15,431 nucleotides of DNA from Phyllobacteriaceae bacterium. Its GTDB lineage: Bacteria > Pseudomonadota > Alphaproteobacteria > Rhizobiales > Rhizobiaceae. Location: NCBI GenBank assembly GCA_024645155.1, contig JAHEGF010000058.1, positions 1-15,431 on the forward strand, given 5' to 3'. Shown here one piece after another: positions 14,677-15,431 of the stretch (within the stretch, counting starts at the first letter, position 1; each line of letters starts with the position of its first letter). The position numbers and the translations under genes were made by a program. Below the pieces are notes generated by a model. It had not been told where the DNA came from, did no database searches, and was given only the letters and a program-made list of their open reading frames with translations.

Positions 14677-15431
14677 CGGGATTTGCGCTCGGATTTGGCG
14701 CGCCACTTGTCCTGACGGGGTTGCTGGCCCTGCCGGTCATCTGGTGGCTTTTGCGCCTGACGCCACCAAAACCGCAGCGCGAGATATTTCCACCTTTGCG
14801 CATCCTGGCGAAAATCTTGCAAAAGGAAGAAACCCCGCACAAGAGCCCGTGGTGGCTGACCCTTCTGCGCCTCGTCCTTGCCGGGCTGGTGGTCTTGGCG
14901 CTGGCGCGGCCGATTCTCAATCCGCAGGCCGCAGCAGTGGGCTCTGGTCCGCTCGCCATCATCATGGAAAACGGCTGGGCAACCGCGCGCGACTGGGACA
15001 AGCGGATGGCAACGGCCGAAAGGCTGATCGGGGATGCCGAAGCGGCGGGCCAAACCGTGGTCCTTGCCTTTTCCGCCGATGTCGCCAACGCCGACATCGG
15101 ACCGTTTCTGCCCGGCACCGCCCTTGACCGGTTGCGGGCCGCCTTGCCCCATCCCGTCCCGGTTGACCGCGCCACCACCTATCGGCGTGTCGCCACGGTG
15201 CTGCGTGAAGCTCCACCAGAGACCATAGCTCTGCTCACCGACGGTTTGGCGACCGGAGAAGACTCCGCCGCCTTCGCCAGCCTTGGTGCTGCCGGCGCAA
15301 CGAGGATTATCTGGGGCACGGGACCGGTCGGCGACCTGGTTGGACTGACCGCAGTCGAAAACCGGCCGAATGCATTTTCGGTTACCGCTGCAAGGGCAAC
15401 GGCCCCCGCCGTGCCGATGACATACCCAATT
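14673..15431 (+). CDS. BatA-like membrane protein, probably DUF4159 family (3' end cut)
   Basis: Third gene of the MoxR operon; 253 codons are visible and the frame is open to the window end. It starts at GTG 14673 (MTGFALGFGAPLVL), overlapping the DUF58 stop. Two membrane helices at about 10-28 and 61-79 bracket a short cytoplasmic loop with PPKPQREIFPPLRILAKIL, the layout of BatA-type aerotolerance N-terminal domains. After the second helix a vWA-like fold seems to begin, but the expected MIDAS aspartate site reads IIMENGWATARDW (96-108), so metal binding is doubtful. A later strand TIALLTDGLATG is intact. In rhizobia, proteins with this start usually end in a DUF4159 domain, which would lie beyond the window; that part is inference. 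Confidence 0.85.
   Translation, partial: MTGFALGFGAPLVLTGLLALPVIWWLLRLTPPKPQREIFPPLRILAKILQKEETPHKSPWWLTLLRLVLAGLVVLALARPILNPQAAAVGSGPLAIIMENGWATARDWDKRMATAERLIGDAEAAGQTVVLAFSADVANADIGPFLPGTALDRLRAALPHPVPVDRATTYRRVATVLREAPPETIALLTDGLATGEDSAAFASLGAAGATRIIWGTGPVGDLVGLTAVENRPNAFSVTAARATAPAVPMTYPI

Noticed and set aside
1..15431. CRISPR arrays, tRNA or rRNA genes, insertion sequences, integrase or attachment sites
   Set aside because: None seen by eye on either strand; no repeated spacer pattern, cloverleaf-type sequence or transposase-like protein.

Overview
The window looks like chromosomal DNA of an alphaproteobacterium, most likely Hyphomicrobiales (Rhizobiales). The protein sequences point there: split petA/petB/petC genes, a DUF1285–Nudix–CCA-enzyme block, a TrmL-like SPOUT methylase, HemF, and a MoxR–DUF58–BatA-like operon. 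Most genes are housekeeping. I see no rRNA, tRNA, CRISPR array, insertion sequence or phage gene. No stretch longer than 300 bases lacks a gene; the longest is 385-632.

Layout. Positions 1-8115 are all on the minus strand. In transcription order they hold an ABC exporter half-transporter (8115-6247), an MBOAT acyltransferase of the AlgI family (6096-4663), an AlgX/AlgJ-like SGNH protein (4659-3568), the cytochrome bc1 operon petA-petB-petC (3388-633), and adenine phosphoribosyltransferase apt, cut by the window start (384-1). The plus strand then carries trmL (8276-8764), divergent from the ABC gene, then hemF (8862-9776) and a small DUF1059 gene (9868-10053). DUF1059 converges on a tight minus-strand group read DUF1285 (12616), Nudix CoA pyrophosphatase (11978), CCA-adding enzyme (to 10072); each junction is a 4-base GTGA overlap. 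Divergent from DUF1285 is a plus-strand operon moxR (12749) – DUF58 (13756) – BatA-like protein (14673, runs off the window), again with ATGA/GTGA overlaps.

How the genes work together. PetA, PetB and PetC form the bc1 complex of aerobic respiration. HemF makes haem precursors with O2, and Apt salvages adenine. TrmL and the CCA enzyme act on tRNA. AlgI-like and AlgX/AlgJ-like proteins normally form an acetyl relay across the inner membrane for a surface polymer, but no polymer genes are present here. MoxR, DUF58 and the BatA-like protein are an AAA+/vWA chaperone-like set of the envelope.

The most interesting points are the orphan two-gene acyltransferase cassette between the exporter and petABC, and an FNR/FixK-like box placed as in a class II promoter before the DUF1059 gene. 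Others are a short ribosome-bound uORF candidate before hemF, and a terminator for the CCA gene buried in the DUF1059 coding end. I found no clear undescribed system.
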